A stretch of 59,635 nucleotides of DNA. It comes from Desulfatiglans anilini DSM 4660 (lineage in GTDB: Bacteria; Desulfobacterota; DSM-4660; Desulfatiglandales; Desulfatiglandaceae). This document shows, piece after piece, positions 27,794-36,359 of the stretch (within the stretch, counting starts at the first letter, position 1; every line of letters begins with the position of its first letter). Both the position numbers and the translations under genes were made by a program. Where the stretch lies: assembly GCF_000422285.1 (NCBI RefSeq), contig NZ_AULM01000024.1, positions 1-59,635 of the forward strand, in the 5' to 3' direction. The notes under the pieces were generated by a model. The model saw only the letters and a program-made list of their open reading frames with translations, searched no databases and was not told the origin of the DNA.

Positions 27794-29710
27794 TCACTTG
27801 GCCGATTGGAGATTCACCTCCTCCAGTTCCTCCCAGCGGGCCATGGCCGCATCGATCTCTTCCTCGAGGGCATGGAGCCGGGACTGGAGCCGCGTCACAT
27901 CGGCCCCGGCCGACCGATAAAGCTCAGGCTCGGCCATGGCCGCGAAGAGGTCGCGTTTTTCGGCCTCGAGGCCTTCGATGCGGTCAGGCAAAAGTTCCAG
28001 CTCCCGCTGCTCCTTGAACGTGAGCTTGCGCGGGGCCTCTTTGCGTGGACGGGGCTTCGCATGCTTCGCCTTCTCCGGCCCCGAAGCCGCCGCATCCTTC
28101 GGACGCTGTCTCAGCCAGTCGTCATAGCCGCCCACAACCTCGGTCACCCGTCCTCCCCCTTCGAAGGCCAGGACGGAGGTCACGACATGATTCAGGAAGG
28201 CCCGGTCATGGCTCACGATCAGCACGGTCCCGGGGAATTCCACCAGCATGGCCTCCAGGAGTTCGAGGGTTTCTATGTCCAGGTCGTTGGTCGGTTCATC
28301 GAGCACCAGCAGGTTGGCCGGGCGCGTGAAGAGTTTGGCGAGCAGCAGACGATTCCGCTCTCCGCCGGAAAGGCGCGTGATAGGCGCTCGCGCCTGCTCG
28401 GGGGTGAACAGGAAGTCCTGCAGGTATCCGATGACGTGCCGGACCTTGCCGCCCACGATGACCTTGTCGCCGTCCCCGGCCACGTTCTGCTGGACCGTCT
28501 TGTCCGGATCCAGTTGGGCGCGCAGCTGATCGAAATAGGCCACTTCGAGATTTTCACCGTGTTTCACGCGACCGGCTTCGGGCTCCAGGTCTCCGAGCAG
28601 AATGCGCAGCAAGGTCGTCTTGCCGCAGCCGTTGGGCCCGATGATCCCCACCTTGTCACCCCTCAGGATGGTGGTGGAAACATCTCGGACAACGGGAGCC
28701 CCCCCGTACCCGAACGAAACGCCGCGGACCTCGATGACCCGCTTCCCGGATCTTTCGAGCTCATGCTCAGCCAGGTGGACGGAGCCGCTCAGGGAACGCC
28801 TCCGGGCGACCTCGGCCCGCAACTCCATAAGGGCCCGCACCCGCCCCTCGTTGCGGGTCCTCCGGGCCTTGATCCCCTGCCTGAGCCACTCCTCCTCACG
28901 CTTCAGCTGCTTGTCGACAGCGGCGTTACGCCTGGCCTCGACCTCGAGGAGCGCCTGTTTGCGGGCAAGGTAGTCCTCGTAGCGGCCGGGAAAGGACGTG
29001 AGCATCCCCCGGTCCAGTTCGACGATGCGGGTGGCGAGCCGGTCGAGGAAGACCCTGTCATGAGTCACGAAAAGCATCGTCCTGACCGAGCGCAGCAAGA
29101 ACTGCTCCATCCACAGGATGGCGTCCAGATCCAAGTGGTTGGTGGGTTCGTCCAACAGCAGGATATCCGGCTCGTTGGCGAGGGCACGGGCCAGATAGAC
29201 CCGCCGCTTGAGCCCGGCTGAGAGCGTTCCGCTGTCGGCGGCCTCATCGAGATCCATGCGCGAGATGACCTCCTGCACCTGCTGATGGCGTTCCCAGGCG
29301 TCTCCGGCCTCCAGGGTCCGCCGGACCTGTTCGAGACGGGCCGAATCCGTCTCTTTCGGATGCCTGCGCGAGGCGAGGAGGATGTGATGGTATTCCTGCA
29401 GGAGGGACGCATAAAGGCCTTGACCGGAGGCGACCACATCATAGACGCTGCCTTCCATGTCCAGGGGCACCTCCTGAGGAAGCAGGGCGGTCCGGAGACC
29501 CGAAGCGCGCGTAATCGTGCCGCCGTCGGGCCGGAGTTCCCCGTGGACCAGCCTGAGCAGCGTCGACTTACCGGTGCCGTTGCGCCCGATCAGACAGATC
29601 CGCTCCCCCCGCTCGACCTGGAGATCCACGTCGGCAAGCAGCGGCGGCCCTCCGAACGCAAGGGTGATCCGGTTCAACATGACGAGAGGAGACGGCCTCG
29701 TGGATTTCAC
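27794..29710 (-). CDS. uup: ABC-F family ATPase, Uup-like
   Basis: 638 residues. Two ABC ATPase domains on one chain without membrane segments: Walker A GRNGTGKSTLLR and GPNGCGKTTLLR, and the paired ABC-F signature segments LLLDEPTNHLDLDAI and LVLDEPTNDLDIETL. A charged linker lies between the domains, and the C terminus is a coiled coil (LLPDRIEGLEAEKRDLF, SRLHALEEEIDAA), the DNA- or ribosome-binding tail typical of Uup. It acts on ribosomes or on DNA-repair intermediates. I chose a GTG start with GGGGGGA before it; this GTG overlaps the aroK stop codon (GTGA), implying coupled translation. Confidence 0.9.
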   Translation of the reverse strand: MKSTRPSPLVMLNRITLAFGGPPLLADVDLQVERGERICLIGRNGTGKSTLLRLVHGELRPDGGTITRASGLRTALLPQEVPLDMEGSVYDVVASGQGLYASLLQEYHHILLASRRHPKETDSARLEQVRRTLEAGDAWERHQQVQEVISRMDLDEAADSGTLSAGLKRRVYLARALANEPDILLLDEPTNHLDLDAILWMEQFLLRSVRTMLFVTHDRVFLDRLATRIVELDRGMLTSFPGRYEDYLARKQALLEVEARRNAAVDKQLKREEEWLRQGIKARRTRNEGRVRALMELRAEVARRRSLSGSVHLAEHELERSGKRVIEVRGVSFGYGGAPVVRDVSTTILRGDKVGIIGPNGCGKTTLLRILLGDLEPEAGRVKHGENLEVAYFDQLRAQLDPDKTVQQNVAGDGDKVIVGGKVRHVIGYLQDFLFTPEQARAPITRLSGGERNRLLLAKLFTRPANLLVLDEPTNDLDIETLELLEAMLVEFPGTVLIVSHDRAFLNHVVTSVLAFEGGGRVTEVVGGYDDWLRQRPKDAAASGPEKAKHAKPRPRKEAPRKLTFKEQRELELLPDRIEGLEAEKRDLFAAMAEPELYRSAGADVTRLQSRLHALEEEIDAAMARWEELEEVNLQSAK

Positions 29711-30231
29711 GCTTTCCCCCCATCGAGCGCCCGGATAATGCGCGCACAAACGGCTTCCTGGGTCAGACCGGCGCAGTCGATCCGGATGTCTGCATAACGG
29801 TGGTAGAGGGCGAGCCGTTCGCCGTAGAGTTCAGCGAAGCTCTGATCCGGCCGCCTGGCGATCCCCCGCGTCGCGAAGTCCTGGATGCGCCGCTCGAGCG
29901 TTTCAGCCGCCGCATCGAGAAACACCACGACCCCCGCCCCCTTGAGGTGCCCCATCGCAGCCTCACTGTAAACGGCGCTTCCCCCCGTGGCAATGACATG
30001 CCCCTGCAGGTCGAGTCCGAGCAGGACCCGCTCCTCGATCGCACGAAGCGCCATAAACCCCTCCTGATCGACGATCTCCTGCAGCGAGCGGCCCTCGGAG
30101 GCCTGCAGGAGGAGGTCCGTGTCCACGAAGCCCATCGCCGCCATCTTCGCCAGGATCACACCCACCGTGCTTTTCCCGGCCCCCGGCATGCCAATGAGAA
30201 CGATGTTTCGGATCGGTGGGTTCAATGACAT
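29707..30231 (-). CDS. aroK: Shikimate kinase
   Basis: 174 residues, normal family length. It phosphorylates shikimate at O3 in chorismate biosynthesis. Walker A GMPGAGKSTVG at residues 14-24, the shikimate-binding Asp in FVDTDLL, a Glu/Arg region (RAIEERVL), the ATGGSAVY loop, and the lid Arg region RPDQSFAELY. It overlaps the upstream lipoprotein gene by 10 bases and the downstream uup gene by 4 bases, so the three form an operon. No other aro genes are in the window. Confidence 0.92.
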   Translation of the reverse strand: MSLNPPIRNIVLIGMPGAGKSTVGVILAKMAAMGFVDTDLLLQASEGRSLQEIVDQEGFMALRAIEERVLLGLDLQGHVIATGGSAVYSEAAMGHLKGAGVVVFLDAAAETLERRIQDFATRGIARRPDQSFAELYGERLALYHRYADIRIDCAGLTQEAVCARIIRALDGGKA

Positions 30232-30803
30232 TCGACACTCTCTTTCCTTGTATCCGATCTTTTGACGCTTGAATAATCATCCGCTTCACGCGCTCCCGCA
30301 CGAACTCTCCGCTCCGTACTCACCTTGTCGGAATCAAAAGGCTGCAACCTGAAACGCCCTTCGCTCTCGAAGGGGATCTTGACCGTTCCGCCCCTCTCCC
30401 TGGCCACCCTTACAGAGCCCTTTACGCTGTAAACCAGTTCCTCCCGATCAGGCATTTTCAGAAATCCCCTGAAAAGGTCGATCATGGAAGAGTACACGAC
30501 GATCGAAACAATCCCCGTATCGAAAGCGGGAATAGTCGCTCCTTCCTTACCGACCCCCGAACCGAAATGCTGCCCGTTCAGCGCAAGATCGCAGGCGACC
30601 CCCTGGATGATCAGAGGAAAATCATTCGGGTTCACCACCCTGAGATCCACCTCCAACAAGGTCTCGAAGTGCCGGATCGCCTGGATGCGAAGGTCGGACA
30701 GCCCGACCTGCGGCGGCTCGATGGAGCGCAGAAACCCTGCGCATCCGCACATCCATGCCGCTGCAACAACCGCAAAGCAGATCCGTTTTGGAAGGCTACG
30801 CAT
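30222..30803 (-). CDS. LEA14/WHy-domain lipoprotein
   Basis: About 193 residues from an ATG with GGAG just upstream; a GTG three codons earlier is possible. A signal peptide ends at MCGC, then a WHy (LEA type 2) beta domain: VGLSDLRIQAIRHFETLLEV and LRVVNPNDFPLIIQGVACDL are the typical strands. It is probably anchored in the outer membrane. Related proteins are widespread in Gram-negative bacteria and often unassigned. The C-terminal 40 residues are charged and unlike the family core. Confidence 0.8.
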   Translation of the reverse strand: MRSLPKRICFAVVAAAWMCGCAGFLRSIEPPQVGLSDLRIQAIRHFETLLEVDLRVVNPNDFPLIIQGVACDLALNGQHFGSGVGKEGATIPAFDTGIVSIVVYSSMIDLFRGFLKMPDREELVYSVKGSVRVARERGGTVKIPFESEGRFRLQPFDSDKVSTERRVRAGAREADDYSSVKRSDTRKESVECH

Positions 30804-30984
30804 CGTCTCCACCTCACTGATCAGTCTTCAATTATGATCCGAACAAGGCCTTCCCGGCCGGTCCCGGCATGGGTCGGCGCGTTTCGTCCGCGCCGCAAAC
30901 GGCGGGTCAAGCCCCAAAAAAACGTTTCGATCAATGGACCTCGGACCAGCCGGGTCCTGGCTGAAGGAATGGGGCCGAACCGGA

Positions 30985-31545
30985 TCACAGCTTGCGCAGC
31001 AGCGCCCTCCGCGCCCGGGGATCCGCCAAACCCTCGACAGCCGCCAGACCGGCGGCCTCGGCAAACGCGGCGGTTTCGCGGAATCGAGCCACTGAAACAT
31101 GGCCTTTCGGTTCTATGATCAGCAGCTTCGCCCCGGGCTTCATGACCCCTCTCACTTCCTCGAAGAACCGCGCCGGATCCGGCAACTCGTGGACCACATG
31201 GATCGCCACCACAAGGTCCACCTCTCCGGCAAGATCCACAATGCCCATCCCGGTGGATCCGCCCTGCCGGATGTCGATCCGCTTCTCCAGACCGGCCTTC
31301 CGTGCCCGGCGCGAGAGGGCGGAGAGCATTTTGGGCTGAATGTCGACCGCCACAACCCTGCCTGCAGGGCCGACCATGTGCGCAAGCGGAAGCGTGAAGT
31401 ACCCCATCGCGCAGCCGGGCTCGAGGACAGTCATCCCCTGTTGAACAAGACCGCCCAGCATCTTCTCGGGGTTCTCGATCAAGCGCCTCAAAGGATTCAA
31501 GAGAATATAACCGATAAAAGGCGGACACACCCTTCCAGCCATCAT
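30985..31545 (-). CDS. Class I SAM-dependent methyltransferase
   Basis: 186 residues from an ATG with GGGAG five bases upstream. The Rossmann motif I reads VLEPGCAMGYFTLPLA, motif II VVAVDIQPKML, and later VDLVVAIHVVHELPDPARFFEEV fits a post-motif acidic loop and helix. The substrate is not predictable; this compact form is common among small-molecule methyltransferases. It sits alone on its strand, with about 180 bases before the next gene downstream in which I see nothing. Confidence 0.82.
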   Translation of the reverse strand: MMAGRVCPPFIGYILLNPLRRLIENPEKMLGGLVQQGMTVLEPGCAMGYFTLPLAHMVGPAGRVVAVDIQPKMLSALSRRARKAGLEKRIDIRQGGSTGMGIVDLAGEVDLVVAIHVVHELPDPARFFEEVRGVMKPGAKLLIIEPKGHVSVARFRETAAFAEAAGLAAVEGLADPRARRALLRKL

Positions 31546-31753
31546 CAAGCTCCCCTCAGCCTCCGGCCGGCGGACGTTCGGGTGCTGCACCCGCCGACGG
31601 TCGGAAGACGCAAACCGGATTTGCCCTTGGCCTGCTCAAGAAAATATGATACGTAGCCCGTGTTGACCGGTCAAAGGATACCATGCCCGGGCAGCCGTCC
31701 ATCGCTCGGCAAAGGGTTCATCCCGTCAATCCTTTTACAAGGAGGTTTTGGAA

Positions 31754-32332
31754 ATGACCTCAGACAAAAGAAAAATCCCCTTCTCTTCGTACCTGGTCGC
31801 GCTGGCGTGTCTGATCATCATGCATGCCTCGATGGAGTCGGCGGCGAAGGCCGGCAAGATCTCCAATACCTGCGAGGCCCAAGGGGCGGTGATTGCAGTG
31901 CACTGCGCCGCCGAAGGGCTCGGCGCCCTGTGCCGGGGCCAGGAAGATCCCGGGCAGCGCATCACCCTCATCCGCCGTTTCATCGAGCCGATCCGATTCT
32001 ACCCCGATCGGTCCGGCTACTTCTATGTGTATGACCTCGACTGCCGCAACATCGCCCATGCCACCCAGAAAAACCTCGTCGGGAAGAATCTATACGACTA
32101 TCAGGATGCAAAAGGCAAGTATGTGATCCGTGAACTGGCCGAGGCCGCCCGGGTAGGCGGCGGGTTCGTAACCTACCACTGGATCAAGCCCGGGTCAGAG
32201 GGGGAAAAGCTGAAGCTGGGGTATGTCGAACCGATTCCCGGAACAGAATACTTCATCGGCACCGGCGTATACGAGAGCCCCATGACGGAAAACGGCGCCG
32301 CACCTGGGGAAAAGCACGAGCGAGGCAGATAG
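31754..32332 (+). CDS. Exported single-Cache-domain protein without output domain
   Basis: 192 residues, ATG with GGAGG eight bases upstream. A signal-peptide-like N terminus (SSYLVALACLIIM) is followed by a single-Cache-type sensor fold: SGYFYVYDLDCRNIAHATQKNLVGKNLYD and the closing GYVEPIPGTEYFIGTGVY are characteristic. Cache domains bind small ligands in the periplasm and usually head chemoreceptors or kinases, but no output domain follows and no kinase gene is adjacent. Several Cys lie in the first half (TCEA, VHCAAE, LCRG). It may be a periplasmic ligand-binding partner of a sensor elsewhere. Confidence 0.8.
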   Translation: MTSDKRKIPFSSYLVALACLIIMHASMESAAKAGKISNTCEAQGAVIAVHCAAEGLGALCRGQEDPGQRITLIRRFIEPIRFYPDRSGYFYVYDLDCRNIAHATQKNLVGKNLYDYQDAKGKYVIRELAEAARVGGGFVTYHWIKPGSEGEKLKLGYVEPIPGTEYFIGTGVYESPMTENGAAPGEKHERGR

Positions 32333-32472
32333 GCAGATACCCAAAGCCGACGCCGGGACGAACCGGATGCCTACATCGCCCAAGGCCTTTCAGCCGGACC
32401 ACCAGGACGGCACCCGCCCAGGCCGCGCCGATCCGCGCCCGAATCGGAAACAGCTTTTGCACACACACCCCT

Positions 32473-32517
32473 ACCGGAGCCGGGCGGACCGCCTGTGGTT
32501 ATCCGCCCGGCTCCGGT
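32473..32517. terminator. Long GC-rich hairpin between convergent genes
   Basis: A perfect 16-bp inverted repeat, ACCGGAGCCGGGCGGA and its complement, around a 13-base loop. It lies between the Cache gene and the convergent crotonase gene. No T-run follows on either strand, so it is terminator-like rather than a standard intrinsic terminator. Confidence 0.5.
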
Positions 32518-32524
32518 CGAGCGG

Positions 32525-33304
32525 TCATCTCCCTTTCCAGACAGGGAGCCTTTTCTCCTTGAAGGCCCGGATGCCTTCAGGGGCATCCTCGGTGCAGCAC
32601 AAGCGGGCGAACGCCTCGTTCATGTACTCGAAGGCCTGGTGATATTCCATATCCTCCGCCGCGTAGAAGGCCTTTTTGGCGATCTGCAAAGCCACCGGAC
32701 TTTTCTGAGCGAGGGCAGCCGCCCATCTGCGGGTCTCCATCTTCAGGGCCTCTTCAGGATAAACCCGGTTTACAAGCCCCATCGCCAAAGCCTCTCTGGC
32801 TGGGACGAGATCCCCGAAAAAAAGCATCTCGAGGGCCTTCTTCCTGCCGACGGACCGCGCAACCGGCACAACGGGGCCGATGCAGTTCAAACCGACATTG
32901 ATGGCCGTCAAACCCAACCGCGCCGACTCGCCTGCAACAGCCAGATCCGCGGCGGCCACCAAGCCTGCACCGTTCGCCGCCGCGACCCCGTGAACCTGGG
33001 CGATCACGGGCTTGCACAAGCCGCTGATGGCAACCAAGGGGCGCTCCATGCACCCGATCCACTCGCGGTATTCGAGCGCGCTCTTGCCGTGGAAATCTCC
33101 GACATCGATGCCCGCGCAAAAGGCCTTTCCTGCGCCCTTCAGCACGATCACGCGCACCCGCTGATCCGCATCCAGTTCCTGGAGCGCCTGCCCAAGTTCC
33201 GTTGCAAGCGCCACGTTGAAGGTGTTGAGGTTTTCCGGACGATTGAGCGTCACATCCGCGACATAATCATCCCCGATCTCCACTATGATGGTCTCATATC
33301 CCAT
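32525..33304 (-). CDS. Crotonase-superfamily protein lacking both hydratase glutamates
   Basis: 259 residues, a normal crotonase length. The first oxyanion segment is present (KAFCAGIDVGDF), as is the PVIAQVHGVAAANGAGLVAAADL block. The residue equivalent to the first catalytic Glu is Gly114, and the second is Ala134 in LGLTAINVGL, so water addition by the usual mechanism is unlikely. Crotonase relatives without these residues act as decarboxylases, isomerases, hydrolases or other CoA-ester enzymes. It is the distal gene of a minus-strand run with a RidA gene and a Liv-type binding protein, so it may belong to amino or carboxylic acid catabolism. Confidence 0.8.
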   Translation of the reverse strand: MGYETIIVEIGDDYVADVTLNRPENLNTFNVALATELGQALQELDADQRVRVIVLKGAGKAFCAGIDVGDFHGKSALEYREWIGCMERPLVAISGLCKPVIAQVHGVAAANGAGLVAAADLAVAGESARLGLTAINVGLNCIGPVVPVARSVGRKKALEMLFFGDLVPAREALAMGLVNRVYPEEALKMETRRWAAALAQKSPVALQIAKKAFYAAEDMEYHQAFEYMNEAFARLCCTEDAPEGIRAFKEKRLPVWKGR

Positions 33305-33499
33305 GCGCCTGCTCCTTCTTTCCGCTCGAAATCCATGCGCTGAACGGCTTTCGCTTTCTCCTGGAATGCGCCCGGTCGGCGCCGGAGGGGCAACCGCCAG
33401 CCTCGGTCGACATCAGGCCAGGACACATCCGGAGCCGGCCGACGCCCCCCGCCGGATGCTCTCCAGGGATCGGAAAATCAGCCATGGAGGGTCACCCGC

Positions 33500-33898
33500 T
33501 CATCCAACCTGGCGTTCGGCAAGACCGGCGTCGGCGATGCATTCGATCTCGATCCTGGCGCCGAGCGGCAGCCCTACGACCTGGACGGTGGACCGCGCCG
33601 GCCGGTGGTCTCCAAACGCCTTGGCATATACGGCATTCACCACGGGGAATTCCTTCATATCCACGAGAAAGACCGTCGTCTTCAACACGTCGTTCATCCC
33701 CAACCCTGCCGCCAGCAGGACCTTCTGCATGTTTTCCAGGACCTGCCCCGCCTGGGCCTCGATGTCCTCACCGGCGAGCTTTCCTGTGCGCGGATCAATC
33801 CCGATCTGACCCGAACAGAAGAGCAACTCCCCCGACTTCACCGCCTGAGCGTAAGGCCCCACGGCCGCAGGTGCCTTGTCGGTCGCAATCCTCTCCAT
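33500..33898 (-). CDS. ridA: RidA family enamine/imine deaminase
   Basis: 132 residues, full family length, ATG with GGAGGAG just upstream. It hydrolyses reactive enamines such as 2-aminoacrylate formed by PLP enzymes. Family features: APAAVGPYAQAVKSGELLFCSGQIGIDP at the N terminus, and near the C terminus RPARSTVQVVGLPLGARIEIE with the catalytic-site Arg and Glu. It lies between an ABC-type amino-acid binding protein and a crotonase on the same strand. Confidence 0.93.
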   Translation of the reverse strand: MERIATDKAPAAVGPYAQAVKSGELLFCSGQIGIDPRTGKLAGEDIEAQAGQVLENMQKVLLAAGLGMNDVLKTTVFLVDMKEFPVVNAVYAKAFGDHRPARSTVQVVGLPLGARIEIECIADAGLAERQVG

Positions 33899-33948
33899 GA
33901 CTCCTCCACCTCCGCGAAAGCAGCCTTCAACCGCTGCGGGCTTCTCGG

Positions 33949-35190
33949 CTACTGCAGGCTTTTCCGATACCCCTCCCGCACCGCCTTCAGTTCCTCGGGG
34001 GTCCTGCAGATCTCCTCGGCCGGCACATAGTGGATGTTTTTCAACACCGGAAAACCATAGGCCTCGCTGAAGACGGTCTCCCCCCAGAGACAGTCCTCGA
34101 CAACCGAATGATCTTCGGCCCGCATGATCTTCCATCCCTCAGGACTCTCCCAGGCCAAAGGCTCCTTTTCGACCGCTGCGATGATTTTTTCAGCATCCGT
34201 GCTGCCTGCGCGCTCGACGGCCGCCTTGATGAAGGTCACTCCGGCGTAGGTCTCCCCCGCCATGTAATCCGGATACTCATTGAATCGTTCTTTGTAGGCC
34301 TTCACGAATCTTCGGTTCAGCGCCGAATCGGGCGTCGTGAACAAATAGCGCGTGGACATGAAGATCCCTTCCGGCATATCCTTGCCGACCGGAATGAGCG
34401 TTTCCAAAGCCCCGCCGACCGGAAAAGCGAACTTTACCTGGTCGAACAACCCCTTCGGCAGCGCCTGCTTGATGAACGCGACCGAATCCCCCCCCCAGAG
34501 AGGACACCAAACGGCATCGGGCTTGATTTTCAACACCTCTTCAATGGCTGCCGAATAATCCGTGGCCATGAATTTCGGGAAGACCTCCCCCACCACTTCG
34601 ACATCGGGCTTCAATTCCTTCAGTTTGGTAATGAACATCTCCCATGAGGAATGTCCGTAGTTGTAGTCCGGGCCGACCACCATCCAGCGTTTGTAAGGTT
34701 TGTTTGCCATCAGATAGGCGCCTGAGCGCGAATGCATCATGGCATTGCTGAGCGTGCTGAAGAGGTAAGGGGAAAAATTCGCGCCTGTAAGAGCGTCGGT
34801 TGCAGCCTGGGTTGCGATCAGGATCTTCTTGTGCTCTTTTGCGATGTCCAGGAGCGTCATGGCCAGACCGCTCGACGTCGGGCCCATCAGGAAATCGACC
34901 TTGTCGGTAAGAATGAACCGCTTGGCGATCTCTATCGTCCGTTCTTTGTTCAGTTGGGTGTCTTCGGTGGTCGCCTCCAGTTTTCTCCCGAGGATGCCGC
35001 CGGCGGCATTGATCTCCTCGACAGCCAGTTGAATCGCCTGGGCACCGTGTTTGCCGTACCCCCCCATCTTGCCGGACGAAATAAACATCGCCCCTAGTTT
35101 GACAGGCTTTTCCTCCGCAGCGGCCCCACCGCAAAACAGGGTGACACTCGCAACCAGCACGCCAATCGCCAAACACCATATCGCCCTCAT
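33949..35190 (-). CDS. Branched-chain-amino-acid-type ABC transporter substrate-binding protein (orphan)
   Basis: 413 residues. A signal peptide (IWCLAIGVLVASVTLFCGG) precedes a type I periplasmic binding fold: VKLGAMFISSGKMGGYGKHG, AVEEINAAGGILGRKLEA and the FLMGPTSSGLAM segment are typical of LivK/urea/amide binding proteins. ATG with GGAGG upstream. The usual LivH, LivM, LivG and LivF genes are absent on either side, so it is an orphan that may feed a transporter encoded elsewhere. The ligand is not predictable. RidA follows after 50 bases, which hints at amino-acid-like substrates. Confidence 0.88.
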   Translation of the reverse strand: MRAIWCLAIGVLVASVTLFCGGAAAEEKPVKLGAMFISSGKMGGYGKHGAQAIQLAVEEINAAGGILGRKLEATTEDTQLNKERTIEIAKRFILTDKVDFLMGPTSSGLAMTLLDIAKEHKKILIATQAATDALTGANFSPYLFSTLSNAMMHSRSGAYLMANKPYKRWMVVGPDYNYGHSSWEMFITKLKELKPDVEVVGEVFPKFMATDYSAAIEEVLKIKPDAVWCPLWGGDSVAFIKQALPKGLFDQVKFAFPVGGALETLIPVGKDMPEGIFMSTRYLFTTPDSALNRRFVKAYKERFNEYPDYMAGETYAGVTFIKAAVERAGSTDAEKIIAAVEKEPLAWESPEGWKIMRAEDHSVVEDCLWGETVFSEAYGFPVLKNIHYVPAEEICRTPEELKAVREGYRKSLQ

Positions 35191-35460
35191 GGTCCCGACC
35201 TCCGTTTTTGGATCATTAGCGTTGAAAGGGATCATCTTTCTTCAGCCACGCGGGATACCTGTCGCATCACCCCCTTTCCCGATCGAATCCGTCTCTCGAA
35301 ACCGATCCATCGGCCATACCTGCGTAATGTGCCAGAAAACAGACGGCAACACAAGAAGCCAGATTCAATGCCTAAAGGGTGCCCATCCGGAAGTAACAAT
35401 CTCTCCTCCCGCCCTCTCGCTCAATCACGGCCGAGACACCCGCCTGTCGACGTCCAACGA

Positions 35461-36234
35461 TCAGGTTCTGCAGTAATGGTTCATGAAGGCCTTGGTGATC
35501 GCGCTCAACCGCTCATCGAGGATCGCGTACACCTTTTTCTCGATATCCTCCGGAATCCCTCCGTAAAACGCCTGTGCGATGCCTCCCGTGATGCAGGCCA
35601 GGGTGTCCGTATCTCCGCCAAGAGAGACAGCCGTCCGGATCGCGTCCTCGAAGTCCGTCGAGTCCAGAAAAGCCCTGATCGCGGGGGGAATGTTCCCCTG
35701 GCACGACACATCGAACGGATGGCCCGGGCGGATCTCGTCTATCGACCGGCTCAGATCGTACGCGAAGCGCGTCTCGATGAACGTCCGGATCTCCTCCTTC
35801 GAATGCCGGGTCCGCGCGAGGAAAACCGCTGCGGCAACCGCCTGCCCGCCTTTGATCCCTTCGGGGTGGTTGTGGGTCACCTCCGTAAACCCGCGTGCTT
35901 GATCGAGAACGGTCTCCAGATCGTGATAGGCATACCCGACCGGACTGATCCGCATGGCGGCCCCGTTCCCCCAACTGCCGTAAGGCTCCGAGTCTTCGCG
36001 CCGTGCCCAGCGATGGAAGCTCCCGCCGTATCCGGCGTGCGGATACCACCGGTAGAAGGTCTTCAGATTCTTCACATAGGGCGTTCCCGTCAGGATCGTG
36101 TCCGCCAGGGCAACCGTCAGCACCGTGTCATCCGTGTAGACGCACAGGTCCGAAAACAAGACGAAATGCTTGGTCTTCATGCGTGTTCCCTCATAAACCG
36201 ATCCTGCGATATCACCCGCTATCGCCCCAATCAT
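35461..36234 (-). CDS. ADP-ribosylglycohydrolase family protein (DraG-like)
   Basis: 257 residues from an ATG with AAGGAG upstream. Features of the family are the first-helix GAIAGDIAGSVYE, YTDDTVLT with the metal-binding Thr-Asp-Asp, an SWGNGAAMRISPVG block, and SLGGDTDTLACITGGIAQA with the second metal-binding Asp pair. These dinuclear-Mg enzymes remove ADP-ribose from proteins, nucleic acids or small molecules. No ADP-ribosyltransferase or dinitrogenase reductase gene is adjacent, so the target is unknown. Confidence 0.9.
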   Translation of the reverse strand: MIGAIAGDIAGSVYEGTRMKTKHFVLFSDLCVYTDDTVLTVALADTILTGTPYVKNLKTFYRWYPHAGYGGSFHRWARREDSEPYGSWGNGAAMRISPVGYAYHDLETVLDQARGFTEVTHNHPEGIKGGQAVAAAVFLARTRHSKEEIRTFIETRFAYDLSRSIDEIRPGHPFDVSCQGNIPPAIRAFLDSTDFEDAIRTAVSLGGDTDTLACITGGIAQAFYGGIPEDIEKKVYAILDERLSAITKAFMNHYCRT

Positions 36235-36359
36235 GGCCTCTCTCCTTCCCGGCCCAAAGCCGCCCGATCCGCAAAATCCGGCCGCGCCCATGCAGGCCCG
36301 GCTGCGCCAGCGGTCCGGAGCGGATTGACCCTGTTTCAAAATTGCGTTACTGTTTCGGC

